DNA of 64,000 bases from contig NC_063018.1 of NCBI RefSeq assembly GCF_020509005.1, positions 3,162,001 to 3,226,000 on the forward strand, written 5' to 3'. Position numbers and translations under genes: made by a program. How positions within the stretch are numbered: the first letter of the stretch is position 1; each line of letters opens with the position of its first letter. The notes below the pieces were generated by a model. The model searched no databases. It saw only the letters and a list, made by a program, of their open reading frames with translations, and had not been told where the DNA came from. Of the stretch, positions 32,833 to 44,689 are shown in pieces. The DNA comes from Fulvia fulva. Taxonomy: Eukaryota; Ascomycota; Dothideomycetes; Mycosphaerellales; Mycosphaerellaceae.

Positions 32833-35800
32833 TAGTATCATCTAGTATAACGTCAACTATAGTAAGGATATAGTCTAGAACCATTTCCTACACAAGGCGG
32901 ACCCGCGCGTCCACTACGTCCTTATAATCTAGGAGCTATAGATTAACCCGTACTATAAGAGACTAACGACCTACAAGTCACTAGGCTACACGACATGCCT
33001 ACGAGGCGACGGCAGACCCCGTACGTGCTTCTATGTCAGTAAGGACATACTAGAATCCGACTAGGAGGTAGTATACTACGCAGACGAAGAAGGCGGGGGC
33101 GATATTACCTCCCTCTACGTAGGTAGCACCTGGATACACAACCTATATATGCAACCGCTAGCCTCGAGGTCTAGCTACGACCTAGGGGTCTGTAGACACC
33201 TAGACAGTGCGCTCAAGAGACAAGGGTGCCACATCGTAGTAGGAGACTTTAATATACACCACCCTTCCTAGGAAAGCCTTATGTAGCCGCACCCTATAGC
33301 CGACGAAGTACTCGACTTGATAGCGAGCAACGTAATTGCCCTCAATACCCCGAAGGACCTAGGCACCTAGAAGAGAGGGGGACTCTAAGGCACGATCGAC
33401 CTCTCCTAGATCTTAGATAGCTACTACTATACGGTAACCTACTATAGGATCGAACATAAACTCGAGGCGTCGTTAGACCACATGCTAGTCAGGACCTCTA
33501 TTACGACACAGATACAACGCACACTAGCGAGAACCCCTAAGCTAAACTAGGGAAAGGCCTACTGGGCTAACATCTAGGCGTACCTCGATGACTCTAAGAG
33601 GCTAGTCCAGATCGCGCAGTAGCAATACAACAGTAAAGACGAGATAGACGAAGCAGTCTAGGGGTTGATAGACGAAATAAGAAAAGCGACCTCACTTCAC
33701 GTTCCGCTTGCCTAACTAACGACATAGTCTAAACTATACTGGACGCCGGAGTACACTACGGTAGTAAGAGAAGCAAGGAGAGCCCGCCGGGTGTGGACGA
33801 GCAGCTATAGCGAGGAGGCCTAGAACGTATATAGGGAGGCATGCCAATAGAAGAAAGCTATAATACGGAGGGAGAAAGCAGTCGGCTAGAGGGCCACAGT
33901 AGAAGAAATCGCCGGCAAGCTAGAGAGGATATAGAAGCTAGCAAAATGGGCCCGACAGGACCCTACACAGGGCCCCTCCTTCTCTATCCTAGCGCTACAA
34001 TCGCCTAGTGGCCCGGTTAGCGACCCCGAGGCCAAGGCGCGTCTACTAGCTAGCAAGTTCTTCCCACCCCTAGTCGAGGCTGATCTAAGCGACATAAACA
34101 GCTCTACTCCCCTAGCCCCTAGCATCGCGGTCTAATAGGAGGTGTCCGAGGGAGAAGTTACCGCTATACTAAGGAAGTTGCCGGCGAAGAAAGCCCCGGG
34201 GCCGGATAGGATCCTAAACGAGCTACTAAAGAAGTATAGAGATCAACTAGCCCTAGCAGTTATAGCGATCTTTAACGCCTGCCTACAGACCGGATACTAC
34301 CCGATAGCTTTTAAACAATCGACGACAGTGGTCCTACGTAAGCCGTAGAAGGAAGACTATACGTAGGTGAAGTCGTACCGCCCAATTACGCTCCTTAACA
34401 CTCTTAGGAAGGCGCTTGAGAAGCTAGTTATAACGAGACTCTCCGAGGCGGTAGAGGAACACTCCCTACTCCCGGACACCTAGATAGGTACGCGCCTATA
34501 GCGATCGACGCTATCCGCGATAGAACTTATCACCTCTCAGGTAAAGGCTATCTAGTATAAGAATAGGGACAAGGTGGCTTCCTTACTTAGCCTAGACATA
34601 TCGGGAGCCTTCGACTACGTGTCATACCCGCGGCTTCTCTACATCCTAAGGTCGAAAGGACTCCCTAAGTGGCTTGTTAACTTCGTACGGTCCTACCTCC
34701 AAAACCGTAGTACGTCGATCCTAGTCGGCTAGTACAGAAGCCTATTTCAAGTAGTCTATACTAGAATCCCGTAAGGCTTAACGCTAGTACCTATTCTGTT
34801 CCTCTTCTTTATAGCGACGCTACTCCCAGCCCTAGAATCCCAGAACACCGCTACGAGCGGCTTCGTAGACGACACAAACATCCTAGCGTAGTCTTCCTCG
34901 ACTAAGGAGAACTATAGGCTACTAGAAGAGAAGCACAAGATCTACGAGGACTAGGCTAGGAGGCACGGGGCTCGGTTTGCCCTAGAAAAGTACAATCTAA
35001 TACACTTTACGCGCCGGCTACGGTTCCACAATATATAAGCTTCTATCTAGATATAGGGGTACACGACTAACCCGGCAAATCAGCTTAGGATCCTTAGACT
35101 ATAAGTGGACCCGGCGCTACGGTAGAGGAAGTACGTATAGGCAATATTACGGAAAGCTAAACAGAATATAGCATCATACTAGAGGCTCACTGCGTCTATA
35201 TAGGGGGCGGACTTCCGGTAGTCACGACTTCTATATACGGCTATTGTACGGCCAGTCCTTACCTATAGTAGCTAAGTGTGGTCCTTAGGCGAGAGGGCCT
35301 TCCTATCGAAGGGACTCGTCGCGCCGCTAGCGAAGATCTAAAACCAATGCCTAAGGAAGGTCACCGGGGCATATAAGTCGACACTAACGAGGATGCTTAA
35401 GTACGAGACCGCTATACCGCCGATCGACCTATACATCTAGGGACTACGGACCTCCTACTTAGGCAAGTCGGCACAGTACCTAGTACAGAAGGTCATTGCT
35501 AGTGCAGTCGTAAGGGCCCGCGAATTAGTACTAGCGCATAAGGGCATTCGACCCGGAAACGAGCCGAACTACCGGGCAAGGGACGAACAGCTAGTAACAT
35601 AATAGGAAGGTAAGAAATCGTTTGTAGAGCAACTATAGAAAGAGAGGTGGAACAACCAGGTTGTAGGGTATAGTGGACGCCCTTAGCTAGCGGGACAACC
35701 TAAGGAATAGTTAGCTACAAAATCTGCGGTCAAGCACCCCCCGAAGCTCATCTACTACCGCCTTACGAGGGCATAGAGTAGCATAGCAACCCAACTGCGA

Positions 35801-36230
35801 AGCGAACACATCGGCCTCTAGGGGTACCTATTATAGAGGAAGGTTCTAGGATACACGAATACTAGCTGCCCCTACGGCTATCGCTCCTAGAACGTACGGC
35901 ACGCACTCCTCGTCTGTCCGAGGTGGTCGCTAGGAAGGGGGGAGTGGATAGCAAAGGCGAGGAACCGGACGATTAGGGCACTTCTTAACAACGCTGAAGA
36001 CCTACGGCGCATTACGAACTAGATACTAGAGAAGGGCTGGCTAGAATAGTACCGCCTAGTAGGAGTAGTATAGGAAGAGAGGACACGACGTAGCGCGACG
36101 AGACCGGCTAGGAGCGGGGGCTAACGGGGTAGTGACATAGACTACGTACGTTCAGAGGGAAAGCTAATCTAGATAAGGAGTAGTCGGGGGCGGGAAGGGT
36201 TTTCACCTATTCGGGTTTCCCTTTGTATAT
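32806..36230 (+). pseudogene. LINE-A copy 2 ORF2 (endonuclease and reverse transcriptase)
   Basis: The ATG at 32806 opens MPITSLDTLSII, the start seen in related ORF2 proteins, and overlaps the end of ORF1. The endonuclease carries VVGDFNIHHPSWES near 33238-33280 and the SLDHMLV His motif near 33470-33490. RT spans about 34140-35030: KKAPGPDRILNELLK in the 68-codon open stretch 34142-34348, SLDISGAFDYVSY near 34580-34625, and FVDDTNILA at 34861-34888. A C-terminal Cys/His motif (CPYGYRS-NVRHALLVCPRW) is near 35865-35925. Stops are mainly TAG. The opposite-strand frame 33886-34125 is a shadow. Confidence 0.9.
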
Positions 36231-36302
36231 AACAATAGATATATACCTGTATAGGCCGGATAGGGTCCTAGAACAGGGGAATGACAAATCTATCTATCTA
36301 TC

Positions 36303-39045
36303 TATTAAAGATGAACATTATATATGCCTCTACTCCTTTCCGCCTTGCTATCTTCTTAATTGCCTCCGCGCTAACTTCCTAGATATCGATATCCGGTAGT
36401 GTCGGCGTAGCTAGTTTCTTTTCGAATAATAGTTTAGCGGTTCGCGGGCGTTCCTTTATAAGTATATTAGAGGTTATAGTCTAGATAAAATCTCTATCGT
36501 CGTCTTCTTCGATAGTGGCTTAATACGCTAGTCGGGTCTTTAGGGTAGGTTCGAAGGTCTACTTAGTAATTACCGGTTCCTACTTATCGTTAATACTCTA
36601 TACCTAGACTAGCTCGCTATCCTATAGGTAATACTCCTTATAGTGCTCCGAGTCGAGAGTTATAGTACCTAACGTAAAGTAGATACCTAGCTAGTATTTA
36701 TTATACTAGGGCCTGCCTAGCACGATGTTATACTCTAGATATATAACCTAGAAGGTTCTAGTCTCCTTATAACTATTGCCGAGTATAAGATCTAGACTTA
36801 TACGGTATTCTATTATTTCCGCGGCTATCGAGCCGTTTACTAACCTGAGGGCTAGTAGGTTATTAAGCTTAATTAAGGGCAGATTGTGTTTTTACGTATA
36901 GGAGAAGTCGACATACTTAGAATTAGTACCGTTATTAAGGAAAGTAAATACATTTTGCCTATTAGCTATCCCTAGTATTACGAGGTATAAGCCGATAATA
37001 GGGTTGTATTCTATTTCTACTATCCTAAGAATATATAATAACAGCTTAAGCCCTTCGGGTGGCTTTGCTAGTAGTGCCTCTTTATTATGTCTTACAATCT
37101 CCTTTTTATGTCTACTAGTTATTACGCTTAAGTAGTAGACTAGGCATTTTCCGCCGGTAGTATAACGGTAGTGCCGCTAGCGTTAGTACCTAGATATACT
37201 AGTATCTCGTACTCGAACAGCTCGTAAGTACGCTACTATAGGCGGTGACCGGGCTTACGACACTTCTTATAGAGGCTCTTACGTATATAGCGAGTACTCT
37301 TAGCTTCGTCTATAGTCTTACTAAGGCTACTCTTAAATCGTTTAGGTCGGGTAGACTAAGCCTTACGGGTCGGCTTATTAGAGCCTAAACCTACTAGCTT
37401 GTCGTCCTTATTATCCTTATTACCGTCCTTCTTATCGTCCTTCTTATTATTCTTTAGCTTCTCGGAGCGTAGGTAGAGAGCGTCGAGAATCCTAAAGTCC
37501 TTATTAACCTAATAGAGATTGTCGATCATCTCTTATAACGATTCGGGACGGAAGTTAAGATACTTATTAAGATAGCGGACAGTTAGCTTACGTTATAGGT
37601 TATCTATCGCATCTTTACCCTTAAGGCCTAGGATGTTAGCATTCTAGCGCTACTTAGGGAAGAAGGTCTAGAAGCTGTCCTTATTATCTATCTTAAGGTT
37701 ACTTAGGCGATTACGAGCCCTACTAATTAGGTTACGGTCTCCGTATCGCTTAGCGAGTTCCTTAATAAGGTCGTTAATACCCTTATACGTCTTCTTACTA
37801 CTAGTTAGGCTACCTAAGATAGTAGGGATCTTTAGTCTAACTAGTTCCTAAGTATTACCTAGTAAGGCTAGCAAGTCGTATACGAACTTAAGTACTACCT
37901 TCTTATCGCGAAAGACCGTATAGTCGATAATAGTCTCTAACTCGGAGAAGAACTTCTCGAGGGAGGGTCTAGATAGCTTACTATCGATAGTACCGACGAA
38001 CTTCTCTAGCTTATCTATACTACGCTAAGTCTTAAAGGGCTGGCTAAGGTCTAGATCGTACTTAACTAGAGACTCGAAGTCGTAGACTAGCTTCTTCTTC
38101 TTAGAAGAGCGGCGATAAGTACGAGCATCGCTATCCGACTCTAAGTCCTCCTCTAACTCCTTAGATAATAGATCGGAGTCGTTACTATTATCCTTACGTA
38201 TAGACTTCTTAGCCTTCTTTCTAGTAGTACGGCGAGCTACCTTATCCTCCTCGTCCTTATTACTAGCTCTATTATTATCCTTATTATTATCCTTAGATAG
38301 GGTTCGGCCGTTCTATAGGCTACGACGCTATAATATAGCGCGAGATAGTAAGGATCGTACTTAAGAGCGGCCTCGGCGGTCTTCGAGTTACTTCTTAAGA
38401 TTATCTACCTAAGTCTACTACGACTTATTAAGCTACTTAATATCGTTCTAGTAGGTTTAAACTTCTATCTTATACGTATCGAGATTGAATTTGAGGGTCT
38501 TAATCTTCGAGTTATTATTAGACAACTACTAAAGTGCCTCCTTAGCTTACTTCTTTAGGGTGTCGTTCTTCGCGGTAAGTATACTGATCTCTATGGACAT
38601 TACTATATTCGATAATACCTTAGGTCGGGCCTTTAGGTTATCGAGTTCCTACTAAACCTAGATAAGCTATTACTTAGCCTAATCTATTTCTCCTCGTACC
38701 GTACTAAGGTCCTTCTAATAAGCGTTACGGTACTTAGTAGCATTATCCTTCTATACCTTTAGCGTGTCGCGGTCCTTAACTAGGGTGTCGTATTTATTAC
38801 GTATCTATTAGTCGTAACTCTTCTATCTCCTAAGCTCTTACCCTACTTTACCTAACTACTCGTAGAGGATAGTCGCTATCTATATTACGTTCCTATACTC
38901 TTACTTAGCGCGTCGTAGGATAAAGTAGATAGCCGCGGCGGTCTCGGGCTCTACTAGGAGCTTGACGAGCTAGTTAATATCGAGTTAAAGGAGGTCGTTC
39001 GCGGGAATTCGGAGGGTTTTCGCGACTTATTATATATCCTCGCCC
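36303..39045 (-). pseudogene. GypD gag and protease region
   Basis: The upstream continuation of GypD beyond LINE-A copy 2. A zinc-knuckle-like KCRKPGH box lies near 37255-37235. To its right (gag N-terminal side) the minus-strand reading is charged and rich in Lys, Asp and Glu (37400-38300), then more regular to 39045. The protease lies between 37100 and 36303. The frame is interrupted by stops. LINE-C splits the upstream end at 39045; it continues at 44012. Confidence 0.7.
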
Positions 39046-39231
39046 AACTACCTAGGCTACACTCCTTAGGAGCGCTAGTCTACCTACTATAGTTGCTAGT
39101 ATATAGCGTATGTCTATGATTGTTACTAGCTATATCTAAGTACTAATAACCGATATACTTAAGTACAACGGATTGAAAAATGGCGACGACGACGGCAGTA
39201 GACGACCGAGAGCAGAGTACTAAAAGGAGTA

Positions 39232-40395
39232 ATGAGCGAACTGCTCGGGGGACTGAAGGCGCTCAAACTACAAACAAGCACTACGATCAACATGGCAATC
39301 GAGGCAGCAACACGAAACGTAAGAAACAACCCTCAAAGAGACCCGAGACAGACCTAGGGCCTAACGACCTAGGCAACAATCGCGAGCCAACCCACCCCCC
39401 CTCAAAGCACAGTACTACGAGTCTATATTACGGACCAGAAAGAGAAGGAAGAGATAGGAAAGATGACCGGGAGGGAGATAGTCGAGAAGATCGGAGTAAA
39501 GGGAATAGTAGGGGCAAGGGCAGACAACAAAGGGGTCAAGCTGTTTATAGCACACGTACAGGACAAGAAGGCCCTCGAAATAAATAAGGAGTAGACACTG
39601 AAGATCGGGAGCACAGCGAAAGTCTCCCATCAACAGTACATAGTAATTGCGTATAGGGTCCTACGAACCTTTGATACACAAAGGGATACACCAAACCTCT
39701 AGAGGCAAAACTAGGTAACAGCACCAGGACTATAGATCACAAAGACAGCGTGGGTTAAGAAGAAGATAGAGGAGGGCAAGAGGGCCTCCTCGCTGATCTT
39801 ATAGGTTGCAACACCAGAGCAAGCGAACAAGGTCTTAGACTAAGGGTTGTACTAGGACTTTGAGAGGCTGGATGTAGAAATCTATTAGAGCAACCACAGA
39901 ATCCTTCAATGTTTCAACTGTCAACAGTACGGACATATTGCCCCAAAGTGTAGCAAAGCCACACTAGTCTGCTCACACTGTGCTGGTGATCACGCGACCC
40001 AAGAGTGCCAAAAACGGAAGGAGGACACAAGATGCGTAGCATGTAGGAGAAAACACCCGGCATGGTCAAACCAATGCCCAGTTAGACTATCAGCCCAGTA
40101 GAGAGCGCGGGAAGCAAGGGTAACAACACCAACCAGGTTCCTAGTAGGTGAACAGAAACAACCAGAGAGAACCACCCACCCGAATAAGAGACCCCGGCCA
40201 CAAGAGGAGCCACAAATAGTGCTAGCAATAGGGAGACCAACGTTCTTGTACAAGGCAGCGCAGAGCAATGGACAAATGAGAATCAACCAAATGATAGGGA
40301 GCCAACCCCAAAGGGAAGAACAGGAGGAGGGACGGGAAAACCAACAGCAAGACTAACAGCAAGACCAAACGGACCTAGACACAAACATGTCCTGA
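39232..40395 (+). pseudogene. LINE-C ORF1 (gag-like RNA-binding protein)
   Basis: The true frame reads MSELLGGLKALKLQ from the ATG at 39232 and passes through STVLRVYITDQKEKEE, GKRASSLIL and three intact zinc knuckles near 39905-40080: CFNCQQYGHIAPKC, CSHCAGDHATQEC and CVACRRKHPAWSNQC. These bind the LINE RNA. It is broken by TAG codons and one TAA at former Gln or Trp positions. A neighbouring 135-codon open frame starting at 39180 is out of register and not the gene. The stop at 40393-40395 overlaps the ORF2 start in TGATG, which suggests termination-reinitiation. Confidence 0.88.
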
Positions 40396-43300
40396 TGCCT
40401 CACACTAACAGACTATCAATCATTCAGTATAATGTGAACAGAAGCAAAGACAAGGTCCAAAGGAGCTTTCTACAAGCCTTAGACCCGGAGGAACACCACA
40501 TTATAGCAATACAGGAACTATAGATCAACCCACACTCTAGGATTCTATCAACTGTACGAGACCCGAGATACTACGTAGTAATAAACAGAACCGAGGGAGT
40601 CCCACGAACTTGTATCTATGTCAGTAAGAAGGTACTAGCAGAGGACTGGCAGGCCTGGCCGAGAACCGATAGGGATATCACCACAGTGCAGCTCAAAACA
40701 ACTCAAGGCCAAGTCCTGATCTATAGCGTATACAACCCACCTCTAGAGTCCAGAAGCAGCACACAACTACACACGCTAGGAAGGCTCCCGGAAGCAATGA
40801 ACCAACAAAACCACAACATCGTGATAGGAGATTTCAACCTCCACCACCCAAAGTGGGGATCGGACTTCACCCTAGCACACCACTTCTTAGCAGGGAGGCT
40901 CATTGGTCAGATGGAAACAGCCCAAATGGACTTGATCACGCCAAAGGGAACAGAAACTTGGGCTAGAAACAACAGTTCTAGCACGCTAGACCTATGCTTT
41001 ATGTCCCACGCCTTAACACGACGGGTAGAAAGCTGCACAGTCAATGACCAACTAGAGTCCTCATCAGACCACTATCCAATCCAAACCGACATCCAACTCA
41101 CAGTTGAGGAGGAGAGGGAACCTGAGAGGAGGCTCTGCTAGAAGCAGGCCGAGTGGACACTAGTATAGCAGCGGCTAGAAGGCGAACTAGAACAGGTGAA
41201 CATTGACAACATACACACAACGGAGGGGATTGACCAAGCAGTGGAGCAGCTGATAGAAGCTATGCAAAGGGCAGCCTAGGCCCATATACCTAAGAAGAGA
41301 TGGTCGCTATACCAGAAGCTATACTGGACACCAGAGTGCACAGCCAAAGTCAAGGAGGCAAGGAGAGCAAGAAGGAGATAGGAGCAACGACGTACCCAAG
41401 CAAACTGGGAAGCCTATAACAACGCGTGCAAAGCAAAGAAGGCGCAGATCAGAAGAGACAAGACGTAGGAGTGGAGGTCAACTGTAGGGATGATCACAGA
41501 ACACCCGGAACAAATCTGGAGACTAGCAGAATGGGCTAGGAAACTAGACGAGGAACGAAACTCCCCGCCCCAGTTTCCCTCAATATAGGACCAAGACGGG
41601 GAAACGCAAACCACTCCGATAGGGAAAGCGAAAGCATTCGTAGACCACTTCTTCGGGACTCAGGTAGAGGCAGACCTAAGCAACATCCTAGGAACACACA
41701 TTCCTCCGCTAAGGGAGGCTAACTGGCAAGTGTCTGCTATAGAGATCGGAAACATTATCAAGAAACTGAAGGGCAACAAAGCCCTAGGCCCAGACAAGAT
41801 CCCTAACTGTTACCTAAAAGCTAGTAGCAGCCTTATCACTCTAGTGCTTGCGCCAATCTTTACCTAGTGCATGAAGCAGGGGTATTGCCCAAAGGCCTTT
41901 AGGCAATCACTGACTTGCGTCCTAAGGAAACCCCAAAAGGAAGACTATACCAAGTTGAAGTCATACAGACCAATTGCGTTGCTGAACACACTAGGGAAGC
42001 TCCTAGAGAAGGTCGTGGCTATAAGGCTCACCGGAATAGTAGAAGAACACAACCTCCTCCCGGCAACGCAAATAGGGGGGAGACAAAAGAGATCTACCCT
42101 CACAGCAGTCGAACTGATCACAGAGCAAATCAGACACATCTAGCACTATGGCAACAACAAGGTAGCCTCACTGCTTTCACTAGACATATCAGGGGCTTTC
42201 GACAATGTGTCCTACGCAAGGCTCCTACACATCCTCAGAATGAAAAGCATCCCAGCCTGGATAGTACACTTTGTGTAGTCATTCCTTAAGGACAGAACAA
42301 CCCAGATCCTCCTAGGGTCCTTTAAAGCCCCGTAGACCCCAATTGCGAACACGGGCATCCCATAGGGCTCTACACTCTCCCCAATTCTGTTCCTCCTCTT
42401 TATGGCCGACCTGACCCCACTCCTAGAAACAGCAAACACCTTAGCATCGGGGTTCGTGGATGACACAAATATCCTAGCGTGGTCGGGGTCTATAGAGGAA
42501 AACTGCGCACTCCTAGAGGAGAGACATAGACAATGCGAAAAGTGGGCAAGAGAGCATGGGGCAAAATTCGCACCGGACAAGTACCAACTTATCCATTTTA
42601 GTAAGGCAAAGACAAAACACAACTTGGCAGCACTAGTAAAAATCCAGGGGTTCGAGACCCATCCTACAAGGGAACTCAGAGTCCTTGGGATATAGCTAGA
42701 CCCGAAACTTAGCTGGGGACCACAAGTGAAGAAGGCGCAAGCGAGAGCGGACACCAACAGATAATCAATCGAGAGACTCACTACGTCAACCTAGGGGGCG
42801 ACCTTCATAAAGGCCTAGACTATGTACAAGGCCATTGTCAAGCCCGCAATGCTATATGGAGCAGCAATTTGGGCAGCGGAAAAACACATCCCGAAGAGAA
42901 TTGAGGACCCCCTTAACAGAGCGCAGGCAGCCTGCCTAAAGAGAGTACTAGGGGCATACAAGTCAACCCCTCACAGGACAATAGAAATGGAATCAGGTAC
43001 AGCCCCCATCAGGGAGTACCTCCAGGGCATGAGGTGTCAATACGTAGAGAAGACATCAGCATACCCAGCCCAGGGAACCATCTAAGCAGCTACTCAAAGG
43101 ATAAGAACCCAGTGGGAGAGGAGGAGAAGACCCAACCGGCCACATATGATCCTATAGAAGGAAGCAGACCTAAAAACATCACAGGAAATCCTAGCAGCCC
43201 TTGAACAGAGAGAAGCTCTGAGGGAGCAAGCTAACACAGGGGACAAAGGGAAAAAGAAGCAAAGCCAAGCAGAAAGGATCGCAGGTCACCTATAGGAAAC

Positions 43301-43796
43301 GCGTTGGAACCAAAAACCGGTGAGGCCAGGAGCCCCACTAGCGGCCAGGACCTTCGGGAGGTATAACTACCTTATCTATAAAGACCTGAAGAGGGCGGAA
43401 GCAAGCATAGCTATCCAGATTCGCTCTGAGCACATTGGGCTGAGAGCATACTTGCACCAAAGAAGAGTCCTAGGATACGATTCCAAACATTGCCCCTGTG
43501 GCTACCTATCCCAAAACCCGGAGCACATGGTGCTGAACTGTACTAAGTGGGTAAAAGGGAGAAGCCAGTGGAGGGCGAAGGCAAGAGACAGGCAATACCA
43601 GGCCATCATCCAGGACAGACAAGATATAAGGAGAGTGACAAGATGGATCCTTAACGAGGACTACCTAGAGCAATTCTCCCTAGCAGTAGAAACGGAAAGG
43701 TGGATAGAGAGGAGGGAGAGAGAGAGAAGAGCCGGGGAAACAGAAGGGAGAAAGGGAATCGAGAGGAGGACATCACTAGGGTTACGGGCAAGGTAG
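40395..43796 (+). pseudogene. LINE-C ORF2 (endonuclease and reverse transcriptase)
   Basis: ORF2 starts at the ATG in TGATG (MPHTNRLSIIQYNVNRSKDK). Endonuclease: IVIGDFNLHHPKWG near 40820-40860, STLDLCF near 40980-41000, SSDHYPI near 41065-41085. RT: GNKALGPDKIPNCYLK near 41770-41820, QIGGRQKRSTLTAVELI near 42070-42120, LSLDISGAFDNVSYA near 42175-42220, and an intact FVDDTNILAW near 42453-42482. A C-terminal CPCGYLSQNPEHMVLNC motif lies near 43492-43542. I see no clear RNase H. The single frame runs to 43796 and is broken by a limited number of TAG codons, so it is nearly intact but not functional as read. Confidence 0.92.
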
Positions 43797-44011
43797 TCAT
43801 AGGGTAACAACCATGACACTAGCGTACCCTGAAGGAAGGAGAACAAAAGGACAAGACAGGAAAGAACGAGGAGGGCAAAGACGAGGAGGTTTTCATCCGT
43901 TAATCGGGTTTCCTACCTACACAAATAGACCTAAATAGCGAGAGACCTACATAGGCCATAGGGCACTAAAACAGGCGAATGAATAATCTATCTATCTATA
44001 TATCCTCGCCC

Positions 44012-44445
44012 TTACCTTCCTCGGTCGCGCCGTCGTCGTCGTAGTCGACTACCGCTATAGTAACGCCGTTCTCGTCTTAGATCTCGTCGTCGTTTAGAAG
44101 GTCGTACAAGTTGAACTTACTAGGTAGGTTAGTAACTAGGCGCTATAAGTTCTCGAGTTTCTACTATATAGCGTCGTTAGTAGTCTACTACTACTCTTAC
44201 GTTTGTCCTTAAGTCTATATATTAAATATAGACTCGCGCTATACTACTAGTCGTATAACTAGTAGCGAGCCTTGCTATCCTTAGGGTCGTACTATATTAG
44301 GTACTACTTAGCCTATAGTAGTCTCTTATACCGAGTCGCGTGTTTTTTGTCGTACGCCGTGATCTCTTATTACGGTTATTATTAATAATCTACGCTCTTA
44401 TAGATCCCGTCGTAGCTCTTCTACGGATATAGAGACCTAGCTAAG
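44012..44445 (-). pseudogene. GypD 5' leader and gag start
   Basis: This continues GypD after LINE-C. Joining 39045 to 44012 extends the gag region. The minus-strand reading is only weakly coding, and no clear start codon survives. The part next to the LTR should hold the primer binding site; I could not match it to a tRNA. Confidence 0.45.
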
Positions 44446-44606
44446 TGTAACGGTCTATAGTCGTATTAATATAAAGTAGCTAGGGACGTAGGAAAGAGGA
44501 GCGCGAGGTACGCCGAGGCTATATATAAGCCGAGGTACTATACTAGTACGCGCGGTCACGTAACCCACGTACTAGCTAGACATTTACTAGGCCTAGGGCC
44601 GTAACA
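44446..44606 (-). repeat. GypD 5' LTR (161 bp)
   Basis: In the sense direction it begins TGTTACGGCCCTAGGCC and ends ACCGTTACA, a TG...CA structure. It is short for a gypsy LTR. Its partner at the 3' end is missing, so the limits rest on the end motifs alone. Confidence 0.6.
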
Positions 44607-44689
44607 TCCCCTCTATATATACGAGAACAAGATAGTATAGCTATATAGGCTAAAGGGCACTATAATAGCTTAATGAAATATCTATCTAT
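44607..44689 (+). repeat. LINE 3' tail fragment
   Basis: About 80 bp that resemble the 3' ends of LINE-C and LINE-D (TATAGGCTAAAGGGCACTAT, then TCTA repeats). It lies between the GypD LTR and GypE coding sequence. It could be the missing 3' end of LINE-B, separated by the GypD and CopB insertions, or an independent truncated insertion. Confidence 0.65.

Larger units (their letters stand above)
31238..36302 (+). mobile_element. LINE-A copy 2, Tad1/MGL-like non-LTR retrotransposon
   Basis: A LINE in GypD pol, bracketed by the 13-bp duplication tattaaagatgaa (31224-31236 and 36303-36315) and ending in (TCTA)n. The shared LINE-A body starts at about 31343. The 105 bp before it (31238-31342) are not in copy 1, and the first 53 of these (31238-31290) match CopB coding sequence at 17021-17073 with one difference. 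Joining the two duplicated ends restores the GypD reading (FIFNKNEL). Both ORFs carry stops. Confidence 0.93.
39046..43996 (+). mobile_element. LINE-C, full-length Tad1/MGL-like LINE, lightly mutated
   Basis: Inserted in GypD gag between 15-bp duplications (tatatatcctcgccc, 39031-39045 and 43997-44011). It has a 5' untranslated part (39046-39231), ORF1, ORF2 and a 3' end with TCTA repeats. CA and TG dinucleotides are much more frequent than in the surrounding GypD, so it has fewer RIP changes and is younger. Both ORFs still contain several TAG codons. Confidence 0.93.
27266..44606 (-). mobile_element. GypD Ty3/gypsy chromovirus, interrupted by LINE-A copy 2 and LINE-C
   Basis: The element runs on the minus strand: 5' LTR at 44446-44606, gag to the left of it, pol from about 36300 down to 27300. 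Two LINEs split it, and both target-site duplications are readable (31224-31236 with 36303-36315; 39031-39045 with 43997-44011). Its 3' LTR is missing because CopB borders it at 27265. Without the LINEs it is about 7.3 kb. It is heavily mutated and inactive. Confidence 0.88.

Noticed and set aside
39180..39587. 135-codon open frame at the start of LINE-C
   Set aside because: Low-complexity, out of register; the frame one base over holds the conserved gag sequence and the zinc knuckles.
42212..42781. 189-codon minus-strand frame within LINE-C
   Set aside because: Antisense to the RT domain; no domain of its own.
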